This document shows positions 37,118 to 49,200 of a DNA stretch of 64,000 nucleotides, in pieces; position 1 is the first letter of the stretch, and each line of letters starts with the position of its first letter. The notes beneath the pieces are model-generated. The model was not told the DNA's origin. It saw only the letters and a list, made by a program, of their open reading frames with translations, and made no database searches. The stretch comes from Tetrahymena elliotti 4EA (taxonomy: Eukaryota; Ciliophora; Oligohymenophorea; Hymenostomatida; Tetrahymenidae), in the NCBI GenBank assembly GCA_000231825.2, contig JH720380.1, positions 1 to 64,000 on the forward strand, written 5' to 3'. The position numbers and the translations under genes are program-made.

Positions 37118-38854
37118 ATGATAGCTAAATTGTTTATGAGAAGTAGAATTTTCTTTTTATTTTAAATAGATTTCAACAAAAGAAACTAAAACATCTATTT
37201 TTTAAATAGGTTCTTCAAGATTGATTGCTTTGAATGCAAGATTTTTTTCAACAAATCCTGCTAACTAATTTAATAATTAGGAAAGCTCTTCTACCTAATA
37301 TAATCAAAGAAGTTATAGAAGAGAGCCATCTGAATTTAGAAGAAATAACTAAGAAAGATATTAAAAAAGAGAAGGAGAAGAGTATAGACCTAGAAAAGAA
37401 AGTACATCTTAATAATTTATTGCTTTAAACTAGCTTAAACTCACTTTAATATATATATTTAAGCATAATAAATAAAGATATCATTTAAATTAATTAATTA
37501 CTCAATTATGTTATAGGTATAACATGGGATGAATATTTTAACTTATATGCAAGCAATAAAATTCACAACATTAGTGAAGCTAAGTTCCCTTACAATTTCA
37601 GGGGTATGCAAGACTTTGTTCCAATTGTAAATTTAATTATTTATTTTAACTATCATTATGATATTCAGATATTATAGCAAGCAATCTTTAGAGTAGAAAT
37701 ACAAAATAATTTCTATAAGAATAGTGATATAAATGAAAATATAAACATCTTAACAATTATTTTTTAAGAAAAAAGAATTTGATAATATGATCTTTGCTAA
37801 GGGTGAAAATTATGCTGATTTTTGCAAACAATTTGATAGAAGAATGATATGGTTCATGAAATCTCTTGCTACCAATAAGGATGAAGATTTACCTTATTCT
37901 GAATTAAATTTCTTACTCTAAGCTAAAAAAGGTGCTGAATTGCTTAGAAGAAATGGATATTAGGTAAAGAAATTAAATATATAAATTTAAAACATATTAT
38001 TTAACATCAGGTATCTATGGTGTTAATTCTTTGTCAAAAATGTGATTTATAAAAACACATAAATTTAAGTAAAAGAATGCCTCAAGAGATAATAAAGCTT
38101 TAGAATTTTCTAATAAACAGAAATTTTAAATTTTAAGTGACATTAATATATTATGTATAATTATTAGATTAATTTAATTGAAGATAATGAGGGTTTCTAA
38201 AAATTTGGAGGTAAAAAAGGAGGTCAACCTTTTGAAATAACTCATATTATGGGTTTAAACAGTAACAGAACCAGAAATGCTGGTACTGATGCTTATTCTA
38301 TTATTAGAGATTTAGAAGAAAAAGGTTTAATTATGTTTATTGGTAATCAATTAAAAATGGACGAAAGTGGAGATTATGATTTCAAGGTTACTCGTGATGA
38401 TGATAAATAAATGATTTTAAGAGTTCATTACAAATTTGCTACTCCTTATATTCTTTAGATTACTGATAGCTCAGGTAAAGTAGTATCTCCTCCTCCTGAA
38501 TCATACATTCACACTGCTGTCTTTGAAAATTAATTGAGACTTCCTCCTAAATTCTCTCGTCTTGATCTTCACTTCCTTGACTGGTAAAATATTTCATTTA
38601 AAATTTGTACATTTTATATTCCTTAATATTCTTAATTGTGTTTAAATAAAACTATTAAATAGAATATTTATTTTTAGTTAAACAAATTGATAACAATACA
38701 TATTAATATTTGTTTAAAATAAAATAGGATTAAGCTTTATAGAATTTAGAATGAATGGAAATTAGTAGATTTCGATAGATTCTTAAGTGGTAATAAACTT
38801 ATATACTCAGAAAAGGAATAAAGACAATTATTTAAAGCAGAAAAAGAGAACTGA
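37118..38854 (+). CDS. Probable mitochondrial protein, six exons, unknown function
   Basis: Exons 37118-37142, 37210-37401, 37517-37626, 37769-37963, 38168-38583 and 38728-38854 join in frame to 354 residues. The N-terminus MIAKLFMRSSRLIALNARFF followed by ST is a textbook basic, amphipathic mitochondrial presequence with a cleavage-like RFFST. A basic, Arg/Gln-rich disordered stretch follows, then a folded part (ITWDEYFNLYASNKIHNISE, FDNMIFAKGENYADFC, FATPYILQITDSSGKVVSPP, FSRLDLHFLDWIKLYRI). Exons 5 and 6 have GC-richer codons. The shape would suit a mitoribosome or import-related protein, but I do not recognise a family. Exon 1 is only 25 bases long and was placed because it fits phase and restores the presequence. 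The donors GTAGAA and GTACAT are not the common GTAA type. Confidence 0.82.
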
Positions 38855-39391
38855 AAAGTCAATTGATTTAAAAATAATTTATCTAATTTAGCTCCAAAAC
38901 AAAGATATTTAGAGCATCATTAAAAACGAAAAAATGTTAAAAGAATTAGGAGAAAATAGGGTAGATAGTTAATTAGTTTGAATTAGTAAGTAAGTTAGTT
39001 AGTAATAATAAGTATTGTTAATAAAGTTTATTTAAATGCAAATAATTAATGATTATGAAGAGATATTATTGAATTGGACAATACTAAAACTATCAATAAA
39101 ACATTAATTCATTTCATATACATATTATTTTATATTTATTCATTTTTTTTCTTTCAATAAAAGATTTTTTATTCATTAATTTGATTTACTTTTTTGTCAT
39201 AGTTCTTTTATTCAGCATTCAATTACTTCTTCATTTAATATATTAATACCTTTTATCATCAAAAATATATTTTCCCAAACAATTAATTATCATTTTCATC
39301 ATCTTTGTATTTATTATTGAAGTTTACATATTTTACTATTTTTAATTTATATTTTTAGTTTATTTTTTAAGCTATCTTATTTACTACTTAC
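38855..39391. other. 3' spacer between convergent genes
   Basis: AT-rich, with a short TTAG/TAAG repeat patch at about 38966-39000. Nothing else was recognised. Confidence 0.5.
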
Positions 39392-40263
39392 TCAGACTTT
39401 AAGCCAAACAATAATACCAATAGCAATAATTATTATCAAACTAACTACGTATAACACTATTTTATTTTTACGTATATTATTTTTTATTCTGTCAGCAAGT
39501 CTATTTGACTCACCAAGATTATTGCTAATATCATTGTTATCTTATATCATCTTCCCTAATTTTCTATTCTAGTCAACTATTGCTGCTGAAATTTGATTAG
39601 AAGTATCTTCTACTTAATACAGTTCTTTTAAAGCTCCTTTAAGTTTACTTTTGCCATCACTTAGCATAGCCCCTGTTTTAATAAATCTCTCCCTGCCTGT
39701 AGACTCAACATCTGAAAGCTTATTTTTTTAAACTTTAAGATAATTTCATATTTTTTTAAAATTTACCTCAATTTTTTAATCCATCAAAGAATCTTTACGT
39801 TTCTCATCAGTGATTTATTCTTCTATCCTAATATACCTTTTTCTCAAATTATCCCACTCATTTCTATATCTTTTGACCTGTAAATATTGCATAATTTGTT
39901 AAGACATATTTTTAAAATTATGTAAACAAGATTACTTTTTATTATAATTATTGCTTTGTTTAAAGTGGCAAGGAGCTAGTTTCTATTTCCATTTATTTTA
40001 TCTTTAAAAAATAAATTAGGGTCATATAATTCTATTAATTTATATTTTACTTATTAATCAGCTTCATTGAATTCATATTTTATATCAATCAGAGTCTTAT
40101 CTTTTTTATCTATTCAAATATAATTTTATCTAAGTATTAATTGCTAAGTAACTCAACAATTAACTTTACTTTGCTCAAGATTTTGTACATTTCCTAACAT
40201 CTTTTCAATTTAGTTAATAATTTTATTAAATTCTGTCTCGCAGTTCTCAAATTCCTCTGACAT
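39392..40263 (-). CDS. Vti1-like Qb-SNARE
   Basis: A membrane-fusion SNARE read right to left, starting MSEEFENCETEFNKIINQIE at 40263. Exons are separated by short introns; the first is 40110-40169 (GTAAAG...GAATAG) and the later boundaries are less certain. The N-terminal helical part is followed by the SNARE helix: GKSKLKGALKELYQVED, then TSNQISAAIVDQNRKLGKMI with the central Gln of the zero layer, and NNLGESNRLADRIKNNIRKN. A C-terminal membrane anchor (IVLYVVSLIIIIAIGIIVWL) precedes TGA at 39392-39394. This order, the C-terminal anchor and the SNARE heptads match Vti1-type Qb-SNAREs of Golgi, endosome and vacuole traffic. A Bos1/GS27-type Qb-SNARE is the main alternative. Confidence 0.83.
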
Positions 40264-41725
40264 TTTATAATATTCGATATTTATTTATGAATACTTTTTT
40301 AATCTATATTTTTAAAGTTAAATTATTGTTGTTAATAAATAATTAGTTAAAGCTAATTACAATTTTTGCTAGATATCTATTTGCACAATTAAATTGCAAA
40401 CAATCGGAAACTAATAACCTTTATTTTGTTTATCTATTACATTTATAACTTAAAACTTCAATTTATTTTTGCTCAGAAAAATATTTTTGTAGTAGTTTAA
40501 TATTCAATTGATTTAAAATTTAAATATTCTGATTTAATTAGCAACTAATTAATTAGAGTTTTTGCCAGATTTAATTTGCAAAATTAAATAGTAAAATACC
40601 AAAAGTATAACAACTTTAATCATATTTATCTTTCGAATTTGTTACGTGAAAAATATATTTATAAAATTTTAGCATATTCTTATTTATTTATGTATGATAT
40701 GGATATGATAATTTAATCTTTTGAAAGTTAATAAAATGCATTTAAAGACTTTTCGATGATATCAATTTATGCTTGATTCATTTTTTCAAAAATCTTTTTA
40801 CATTTTATTTTAAAAAAAGAATTAAATTCCTGATTAAATTTATATGAAAAAAATTAAAAATTATTTTAAATTTCTCTTTATAAATTTTTAAATCCAGATG
40901 AAATACTTAAGATTTTGAATTAAATTTAATTGGAATTTAAAATACCATGAGTTTTTGGATTTCTTGTTTTGATTGATGAGAAAATTAAATTTAAATTAAT
41001 TAGCAAAAGAAAAAGAATTGTGAAGAGATGATAATTTCTCTGAATAAATATTGAACAAATTTGAGTAAAATAATCTATTTTTTGGGAAATAGTTTAAAAT
41101 ATTATTCTGACGAATAAATTCAATTTTCAAAAAATAAAAACATTTTAACGTTCTGAAGAATAGGAAATGGCTTGTTAAAGATATTAATAAAAATTAAAGC
41201 TATATTTAGGAAAAAATGCTAATTCTTTTATTAATAAAAAAGAGTTGAATATTGAAATTTTGATAAAAGGCATTTTTGATAAAGCAATAAAAAAAAATAT
41301 AAATTAAAGAAATGTGTTAAATTGATGAATAGATAGTATAATTTTTTGGTGGATTCTTATTCTTTTAGTACATTTTAGGGAGTAATTTTGTATTTTTGTT
41401 TAAAAGTATTCAAGTTGAATAATGAATCTTCTTTTGAAATGGAGTTTTGATTTAATTTTCTTAATTACACTGAAAAATCTTTTGTAAAATAATATAAATG
41501 AATCAAAAATAAAGATGAAAATAATTAACCAGATTTCTTGAATATTTAGGCATTTACTTTATTTAGAAAAGTGAAATTAAAAATTGAAGTAACTTGAAGA
41601 AAGAATAATTAGATTTTAATTATAAAAGAAATTTTCAATTCCTATACAAGCACAATTAAGGGATTTACTCTTTTCTAAATAATAAAAAAGAAATTAATTG
41701 ATTAGTCTAAATTAATAAAAGAAAA
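40264..41725. other. Spacer between divergent genes
   Basis: AT-rich DNA between the SNARE gene (-) and the protease gene (+). No supported ORF, RNA or repeat. The A-rich leader ATTAATAAAAGAAAA lies directly before the protease ATG. Confidence 0.5.
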
Positions 41726-42928
41726 ATGACAAAAATAATTGCCTCTCTTTTACTTTTGGGTGCCCTTACCATATCTTCCCTTTTGGTTCTCAAGGGATCT
41801 TCAAACGGTAACCTCTTCCGTTCTGAAAACAGCGAATTGTCTGAAATGTATGAACAATTCAAGCTTTAACACAACCTCGTTTTCACTCCTGAAGAAGATC
41901 TTTACAGACAAAACCTTTTCTTCAAGAATGTTCGTTACATCCAATCTGAAAATGCTAAAAATCACTCCTTCAAGCTTGGTGTTAACATCATGGCTATCCT
42001 TGGTGATGATGAATATTCTTAATTATACTTAAACTTATAAGAATAATAATCTTCTGATATCTTCGACTCTTTAGTTGATGAAAATGAAACTGATGGTGAT
42101 CTTCCCACTGAAGTTGATTGGACTGCTTAAGGTGCCGTTACTCCTGTTAAGAATCAAGGTGCTTGTGGTTCTTGCTGGGCTTTCTCTACTACTGGTGCTT
42201 TAGAAGGTTCTTACTTCTTAAAGAACAATTCATTGATTTCTTTCTCTGAGTAACAACTTGTTGATTGCTCCAGACTCTACTTAAACATGGGTTGCAATGG
42301 TGGTTTAATGCCCAGAGCTTTCAGATACGTCAAGGCTCATGGTATCACTACTGAATCTGAGTAAATTATTTTTATTCATTAATTTTTCATTAACATTTTA
42401 GCATTAAATATGAATACCCTTCATAAAAAAATATAAAAAATTCTAATAAATAATTTCCGTTACTCGTATTAATTTTAACTTACCTTTATAGAATTAAATA
42501 TAAAAATACCTTGTTACCAATTATAACAATAAATCCTATTTATAATTTATCATTCTTAAAATATTTTATAAATTAATAGATATCCCTACACTGCTAAGGA
42601 TGGTAAGTGCCAAACTAAGTCTGGTTAATACAAGATCAAGAGCTTCTCTACTGTTCCTAAAGGAAACTGTAACAAGTTAGCTGCTGCCATTTCTTAATAA
42701 CCAGTCTCCGTTGGTGTTGATGCCACTAACTTCAAGTTCTACACTTCTGGTGTCTTTGATAACTGCAAGAAACAACTCAACCACGGTGTCTTAGCTACTG
42801 GTTATACCGCTGACTACTGGATTATTAAGAACTCTTGGGGTACTTCTTGGGGTTAGAACGGTTACATCAATCTTAAGAGAGGTAACACCTGTGGTGTCTG
42901 CAACACTGCTTCTTATCCTCACTTCTGA
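41726..42928 (+). CDS. Cathepsin L-like cysteine protease (papain family)
   Basis: Exons 41726-42360 and 42580-42928 give a 327-residue preproenzyme. A signal peptide ([20 protein letters not shown]) precedes a propeptide with an I29-like ERFNIN-type helix ([19 protein letters not shown]). The mature enzyme begins near [20 protein letters not shown]. The oxyanion Gln is in [11 protein letters not shown], with catalytic Cys150; the catalytic His is residue 280 in LNHGV and Asn is 296 in IKNSWG. All are present, so it should be active, probably in lysosomes or phagosomes or secreted. Codons are GC-rich and biased, indicating strong expression. The intron (GTAAATTATT...TTAATAG) lies between GITTESE and YPYTAK. 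A standard-code ORF at 41739 lies in another frame and is a shadow. Confidence 0.96.
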
Positions 42929-43490
42929 GAAACCAAATTATAAAATTTAAAAAAATATAATTTTAAAGAGCATTTCATAAAAAAAAGCTATTTATAATTG
43001 TTTGTTTTAATAAAATTAAAAAATCCAATTCAATTCAATTTCCTTTCATTATTTATTTAAAATTATTTTGTTCATAAAAAAATTAAAATAAATTTGGATA
43101 CTTATTCTCAGCTAATAAAATCAAGGTTTTTTGTAAATATTCTATATCAATTTATAATAAATGTAATGGAGAATAAAATTTGATCTTTCTAAATTTAATA
43201 CAAATTTCTGCAAACAAAAAACAAACAAGATAATTAAAAAACTTTATTTTTTTGAAGTAAATTTGATTAAGAAAAAAATAATTTTTATTGTTCTCTTGAT
43301 TAAAAAACGATAAAATTAACTTTGAATCAGTTGTTTAATTTATTTATTTGGGATTACCACATTTTGAAAATGTTCAAACTAGAAATAAACAATATTAAAA
43401 TTAGAATATTTTAAAAATACAAAAAAGACATTATTTTTAATAATCACAAATTAATATCTGTTTGTCTATGAATAATAAAATATTTTGCTT
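42929..43490. other. 3' spacer between convergent genes
   Basis: AT-rich, with no coding signal or repeat recognised. Confidence 0.5.
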
Positions 43491-45703
43491 TCAAAAGCTG
43501 AAAATAATAACTTCATTAAATCTTAGAGGATTTTTAGCTTTTTTAGCTTCTAGATATGAATCGATTTATGTTAGTATATCTTTTGAGGTTTCATCTTTGA
43601 TTTTATTATCGCTTTTATAATATTAATTAATGTTTATTTAATGTTTATTCATAATTTATAAATATTACTTTAAGTAAACAGAAAATTATTTAGTGTATTC
43701 ATTTTATTTAATAGCTTCATATAATTTTACAGCTCCATTGTCATCAATTTAGTTTTTACTATTTCATTAATCAAATTTTTAATAAATTAGCTTTCTTAAA
43801 AATAAAAAAATAAATACGATAAGTTAATTTTCATTTCTTAAGTCTATGATATTTGAATCAACCCTTTCTATAAATAAACAACTCCTTCATGTGAAACATT
43901 ATTATACCTAGTTATTATTAAGAGTAATTATATAATTGTAGTTATCTCATTAATTTTTTGAAAATCCCATCAATTAAATTAAAAAATTATCTAAAATTCA
44001 TTTTTTTGGGAATTTTAATATTTAAAAATTATTTTTATTACTGTAAGCTTAGTTCCAAGTTTTTTATAACTTTATTTTTTGATAAATTCTCAACTATTTG
44101 CTCTATACCTTTGTTACCTAGTTAGTTGTTTCTGTTATTTTTTTATTTTTTAGAATAATTAATAATATTTTTATTTTTTAAATCTTACTCTAAATGCAGC
44201 TTAAGAACCTTTATAGATACATTTATGCCAATACCTAAAGTTAACTACTTAACTCCATCTGCTCCTAAATGATTATTCCTATTGCATAGATATTTGTTAA
44301 ATATTTTAATTTAATATTTTTAATACTTCAGATTAATTTATAGTGAATCTAAGTTCTTATTAGCTGCTATGCTTTTACTTAAAGTTTTAATACTTTCATG
44401 CTTAATATTATTATTTCTATTTTATAAATAATTGGTTAATTTTAAAATAAATTATATTAAAATTATTACGCCAAATTTAATTTGATGTTTTTAATTGACT
44501 TGTTAGATTCAATAAGCTTTGATATTGATTTAACTGTTCCATTACCTATCTCGCAGTCACTATTTGATAAAGAATTAATAATCTTTAAACAGAAAAGAAA
44601 TTACAAATATGAATAAATACTTGAAATTTAAGCTTAGTAAAGTTATTGGTTTTATATATCTAATTGATTTAGTTATCATTTCTCCTCCTTTATCTTATAT
44701 TGCTAATTTCCTTTTTCAAACAATTATTAAATCTACTTTACAAATTATGATTAAAAGATTTACGACAAATTAATCTCTAAGCTTTGAGCAGTTTAATTGT
44801 TTTATAATGATTTAGAAATTTAAGTATACAATGGTTCTAAGTCATCTGAGCACCATTACTCTCTAATTATTAAAAATTATAATTTTTTTATGGTTTTTAT
44901 AATTGTATTGAATTATACTTTAATTTAATAGAGGTAGCTCCTTCTACTTCTTTGTAAAGACTATTTATATTCTACTCAGAAATAACAAATTCAAGAGGTT
45001 TATCTTTTACTTCTACCAATAGAGTAAACGATTTGACAATATTCTATGTATCTATCAGCAGTTTATCTAAATCTTTCAAAATTTACTCAGCTTACTAGAG
45101 ACTACAAACACTGTCTTCTGTGCCATCTAAAATCTCGAAGAATGATTTCGAATCACTACTATCAGTAACTTTTAAAGTCTTCTAAATTGCAGCTATTAAA
45201 TTTCCTAAATTATCTTAATTGCTTCTTTAATTATATTCGTCAATAGCCTCCATCAATTTTTACTATGGAGTGCTTCCCTTTTATAAATAAATAAATTAAT
45301 AAATAATTTCATTGGTATTTTAGTAGAAATTAATTTAAAAATAAATTGAGATGAATTAATTTACAAGATTCAATTTTTATTTAAGAAGAGTTAAATTTTA
45401 GATAGAATTATCAATTATTTTATAAAGTTCTTCCATCTTTGATCTGTAAGGCTTATTTACATAAAGATAATTATTTTCCTATAAAAGAGGATTAATTTCC
45501 TTAAACAAATCTTGTAATGAGATCATCCAATGATTTTTTTTATGTGTATTTTTATTGACTTCCCTAAAATCACATTCTACACACAAAGTAATTTATTTGT
45601 CTTCATTCTTTTGTTCATTTTAAGTATTTTCCTTAGCTTCTAGAGATAAGTCTGCTCCTTTTTTCTTTCCTTTTTGTTTCCTATTCCTATTTTCGTTTTC
45701 CAT
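43491..45703 (-). CDS. Leucine-rich repeat protein (ribonuclease-inhibitor type)
   Basis: The start is MENENRNRKQKGKKKGADLS at 45703 and the stop is TGA 43491-43493. The first 260 residues hold a lysine-rich head, a short CVECDFREVNKNTHKKNHWM Cys/His segment that resembles half a B-box, and long helices that look like coiled coil (SVCSLQQAEQILKDLDKLL). After about 44.9 kb the frame enters RI-type leucine-rich repeats of the form NxLGxxGxxxLxxxL, for example NHLGADGVKQLTLGIG and NNLGNKGIEQIVENL and LDDNGAVKLYEAI. Many short introns split the repeat region, apparently about one per repeat. The Zn-finger/coiled-coil/LRR order is common in ciliate LRR proteins; a scaffold or recognition role is likely, but the partner is unknown. 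Confidence 0.83.
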
Positions 45704-46225
45704 GATTTATTGTTTTTTACTCCACCTTTTTATGATTGATATCTCCTATTATCTAATTAATTATATTTCTAAACTATGTAAGAATTTATTATTTTTTATA
45801 ATATATTCTTCACAAATTTTATTAAGAACAATTTTGTTTTTAAATCTTTACACACACACACATTCAACAATTAGACAATTTTAAAATAAAAATTTAGATC
45901 TGTTTACATTCTATTTAAATATAAATAAGTAATCAAAAATAATCTACTCTTAAAAATATTTTTCTATTGTTGATTGTAAAAAAGTGATTTTTAAATATTT
46001 ATTTGTTAATGCTCTTTTTTCAAATAATTATAAATATAGACAATACAAGCAAGATAAATATTTATATAAATTTAATCAAAATCATTTTAGTAAGAAATTA
46101 ATTTTTTATAGTTATTAATAAAATTATCTTTAATTTATTTATGTTGTTATTTAGTATTTTTTAGTTGAAGGTTAGTTTGTTAGTAAATTTTTTAGTAAAT
46201 TATTTTTGAAATAAAAATACAGCTT
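45704..46225. other. Spacer with a short CA microsatellite
   Basis: AT-rich DNA upstream of the LRR gene and downstream of the next one. An uninterrupted (CA) run lies at 45850-45861. No gene was found. Confidence 0.5.
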
Positions 46226-49200
46226 TCATTTTTGCTCTTATTTTTTCATTTCTTCTAATTCTCTTAATAGCTACTTTTTAGGAGATTTGCCTGGAGATTT
46301 GGATGGTGAGTTAGTATTGGATTTATTTTTTAAAGCATCTTTGTTCATAATCTTTTAAATAACACTTTTTAAGTTCATTTTATCTTACTCCTTTTAACTA
46401 TCATCAATTATTGTATTTTTTTTCATGTTTATTCTCTTAATAAAGTTAATTGACTAATCGTCCATCTTATTTGCTTATCTTGAGCTAGTGTTTGCTGGAG
46501 TATTATTTTCTATTATAGATTTTTTCTTAAACAGAGACACAACTCCTTTCATCACATTTGATTACTATTGTGCTGCCTATTATTACAGTTATTAAGCTTG
46601 CTGCTGGGCAGAGAGTTAACTTGAATTTTCTTTTACTGACATACTTTCATATTTTTTCTTCATCAAGGCAAGCATACTTTCTATTTTATAAGATAGTTGA
46701 ATAACTATTCTTTCATGCACCTCATATTCTTCTTCTCTTTCACCTAGAGGTACCATAGACTTCTTTTCAGCCAAACGAGAAATTGCTTCTAAAAACTCTA
46801 CAAATTACATCTAGAAATGTCTATCACTATTTAATTCATCTACTTAAGTCATCATAGCTAAATTAAAGGAAATAATAATATCACGCTCTACAAGCAAATC
46901 ATCCAATAAATCAAATTTGTAAACCATGTCTTTGAATTCCTAAAGCGACATACTTTTAGTTGTAGTAAAGTATCTCTTTTCATTCTTTCTAGAATCTGCA
47001 AAATTATTGTAGAGGGTTTTCAAAAATGGTAAAAAAGACTTCAGTTTTACATCACATTCTTAATTCCAATACCTATTTATAAAAATGAAATTCAATAAAA
47101 TTTATACCATGACAAAATATTTATAATTATTACCTCATTTTTCTCCATTCCTATGGAGAATCGTATTCATAAAGATGATTCAGAAGTCCCTCTTCATAGA
47201 AAAACATCTTCATAGCTTCTGCATTTACTTTTGCTTTCTCATTACGAATGTATTTATCAAGAGCTATTCTACCCATAACTTCAAGGAATTCATTTCTGAT
47301 GAGAGCCTTATCTGGATTTCTGTATGTCTTAGCTTTAAGTGCAATATTAGAAGCTGATATAAAGTTGAAGTCAATATCTCTGATAAATAGTAAATTATTA
47401 TCAATAATTTAACCCTTCTAAATGAAGTTGGAAAAGGGATTCTAAGTAATGCAAAATACGTCATTTGCTATACCAGTGCAAGATAAATATTTATAAGCTA
47501 TACGGAGAAGTGGATAAACACTTTAAAGTATCTTCTTGCAATCATCAATATCTTTACCTTTTTCCAAAAGTTTAGGTAGCTTTGATGTTTGCCAGTCAAA
47601 CTCAAAGCATCTTTTATCAAGAGCATCAGAATCTGGAATATAATCTCTGAAAAGTGATATACCTCTATGCCATTAATCAGTTTTACTAATACGGAAATAA
47701 GTTTCTGGTTAACGTGGCTTTGCTTTAACATTAGCTTCGTAGTCTCTCTTCTTTGCTATAATATCCCTCTAAACTTAGGTTTCAATATAATTTACATATG
47801 TAGGGGCATGATACTCTATGATTGTACCATCTAAATACTTAACTTTGAATTTTTTCTTAACATTTTTGCTGACTTCATCAAGGGCTTCTTCTATTTCTTC
47901 CTTCTTTTACTCTTCCAAATCTAATTAAGCTTAATCTTTTTCGGTGCTATTTTGTTTTTTCTCCTATCCTTTTTTAGCATCTTTTATTTTAGGAGTTTAT
48001 TCCTATTTTTCTTTAGAACTTTTTGAGCCTTACTTTTCTTTCTTTTTATTTTTATCTGTTTTGCCACCTTTTTATTCTCCTTTTTTTTCTGATTATTGAT
48101 TCTAAGATTTTTTATTTGCTTCTAACCCATTATCTTGGTTTTTTGGCGTGTGGTTGTGGTGAATATCATAAAATACCAAATTCATTCCTTCAGGTATAGA
48201 AAATTCCTGAACTTTGTGATCTTTTGAGAAGTATAAAACATTTTTGCAAGGATCTGAAAAGAAGAAGGTTATTTTTCTGTTAGGAGGGCACATTCTATTT
48301 AAGAAAAAGCAGCTTGGATCTTCAGGATCTCTGTCCATATATATGGGTTAATAATCCTCAAAATCGAGATGTAAAAAGGCAGGCTCTCCTGTAAACACAT
48401 CACTACTAGTGTCCCTAATTTCAAATCTAATTTCCATCCATCCATGGCATATCCAACAATTATCAAATGCTTTACAGTCAAAAGATTAAAATCTATTTGA
48501 ATTAAATAAAAAATTATTATTTTTGTTTTTTGATAAATACTCTTACTTATTAGGACCTTTAGTCTTAACGCTATCTATCCTTTAGGTTACAATTTGAATA
48601 TCATTTTTATGATTTTCTTCATATTTATTATTTTAGTTTTCTGGGAAAAAGACAAATCCTCTTGGGTCAGTTAGTGCCTATGATTCATTACCTTCCAAGT
48701 GAACACTAAATATTTTTAAGTAAAATTGTATTTAATATTATTTAAGAAATTATTTTATTACCCAAAGATTACTCTATTTTATATGAGTGCAGTCGATATA
48801 TCAACACACTCTTAATGAGTAAATTAATTGTAAGAAATATCCAAATGTTTTACAGCTGATTCTAATACGTTACAGCTCTGAATAATTTTCATACCACATT
48901 TTAATTTAGGAATACTACCTAATCCATTATGACTTAAATCTAGCACCTTTATTTTAAAAATAAAGTTAATTTTACTTTGCTTTCAATTAAAAAAGTTTAC
49001 TTTAATATTCAAGTTTTCAGAAAGACCCTAAGCAATTAGTATACCCCCTTTTGAAGATATTTTATTCCAGTGAAGATATAATTCTTAGAGATAAGAACTC
49101 TTCTGTAAAAGCTTTTTGATGAATTCACAACTTTAATCTGATAGTTTGTTATGTGAGATATTAAGTACGTATATTGACATATTAGAGAAAATATGAGGTA

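Noticed and set aside
41739..42032. 97-codon plus-strand ORF
   Set aside because: It is in a different frame from the cathepsin L-like gene that starts at 41726 and covers the same bases.
47175..48481. Several short ORFs on both strands
   Set aside because: All lie within the C-terminal domain of the large LRR gene; some are fragments in frame, others shadows.
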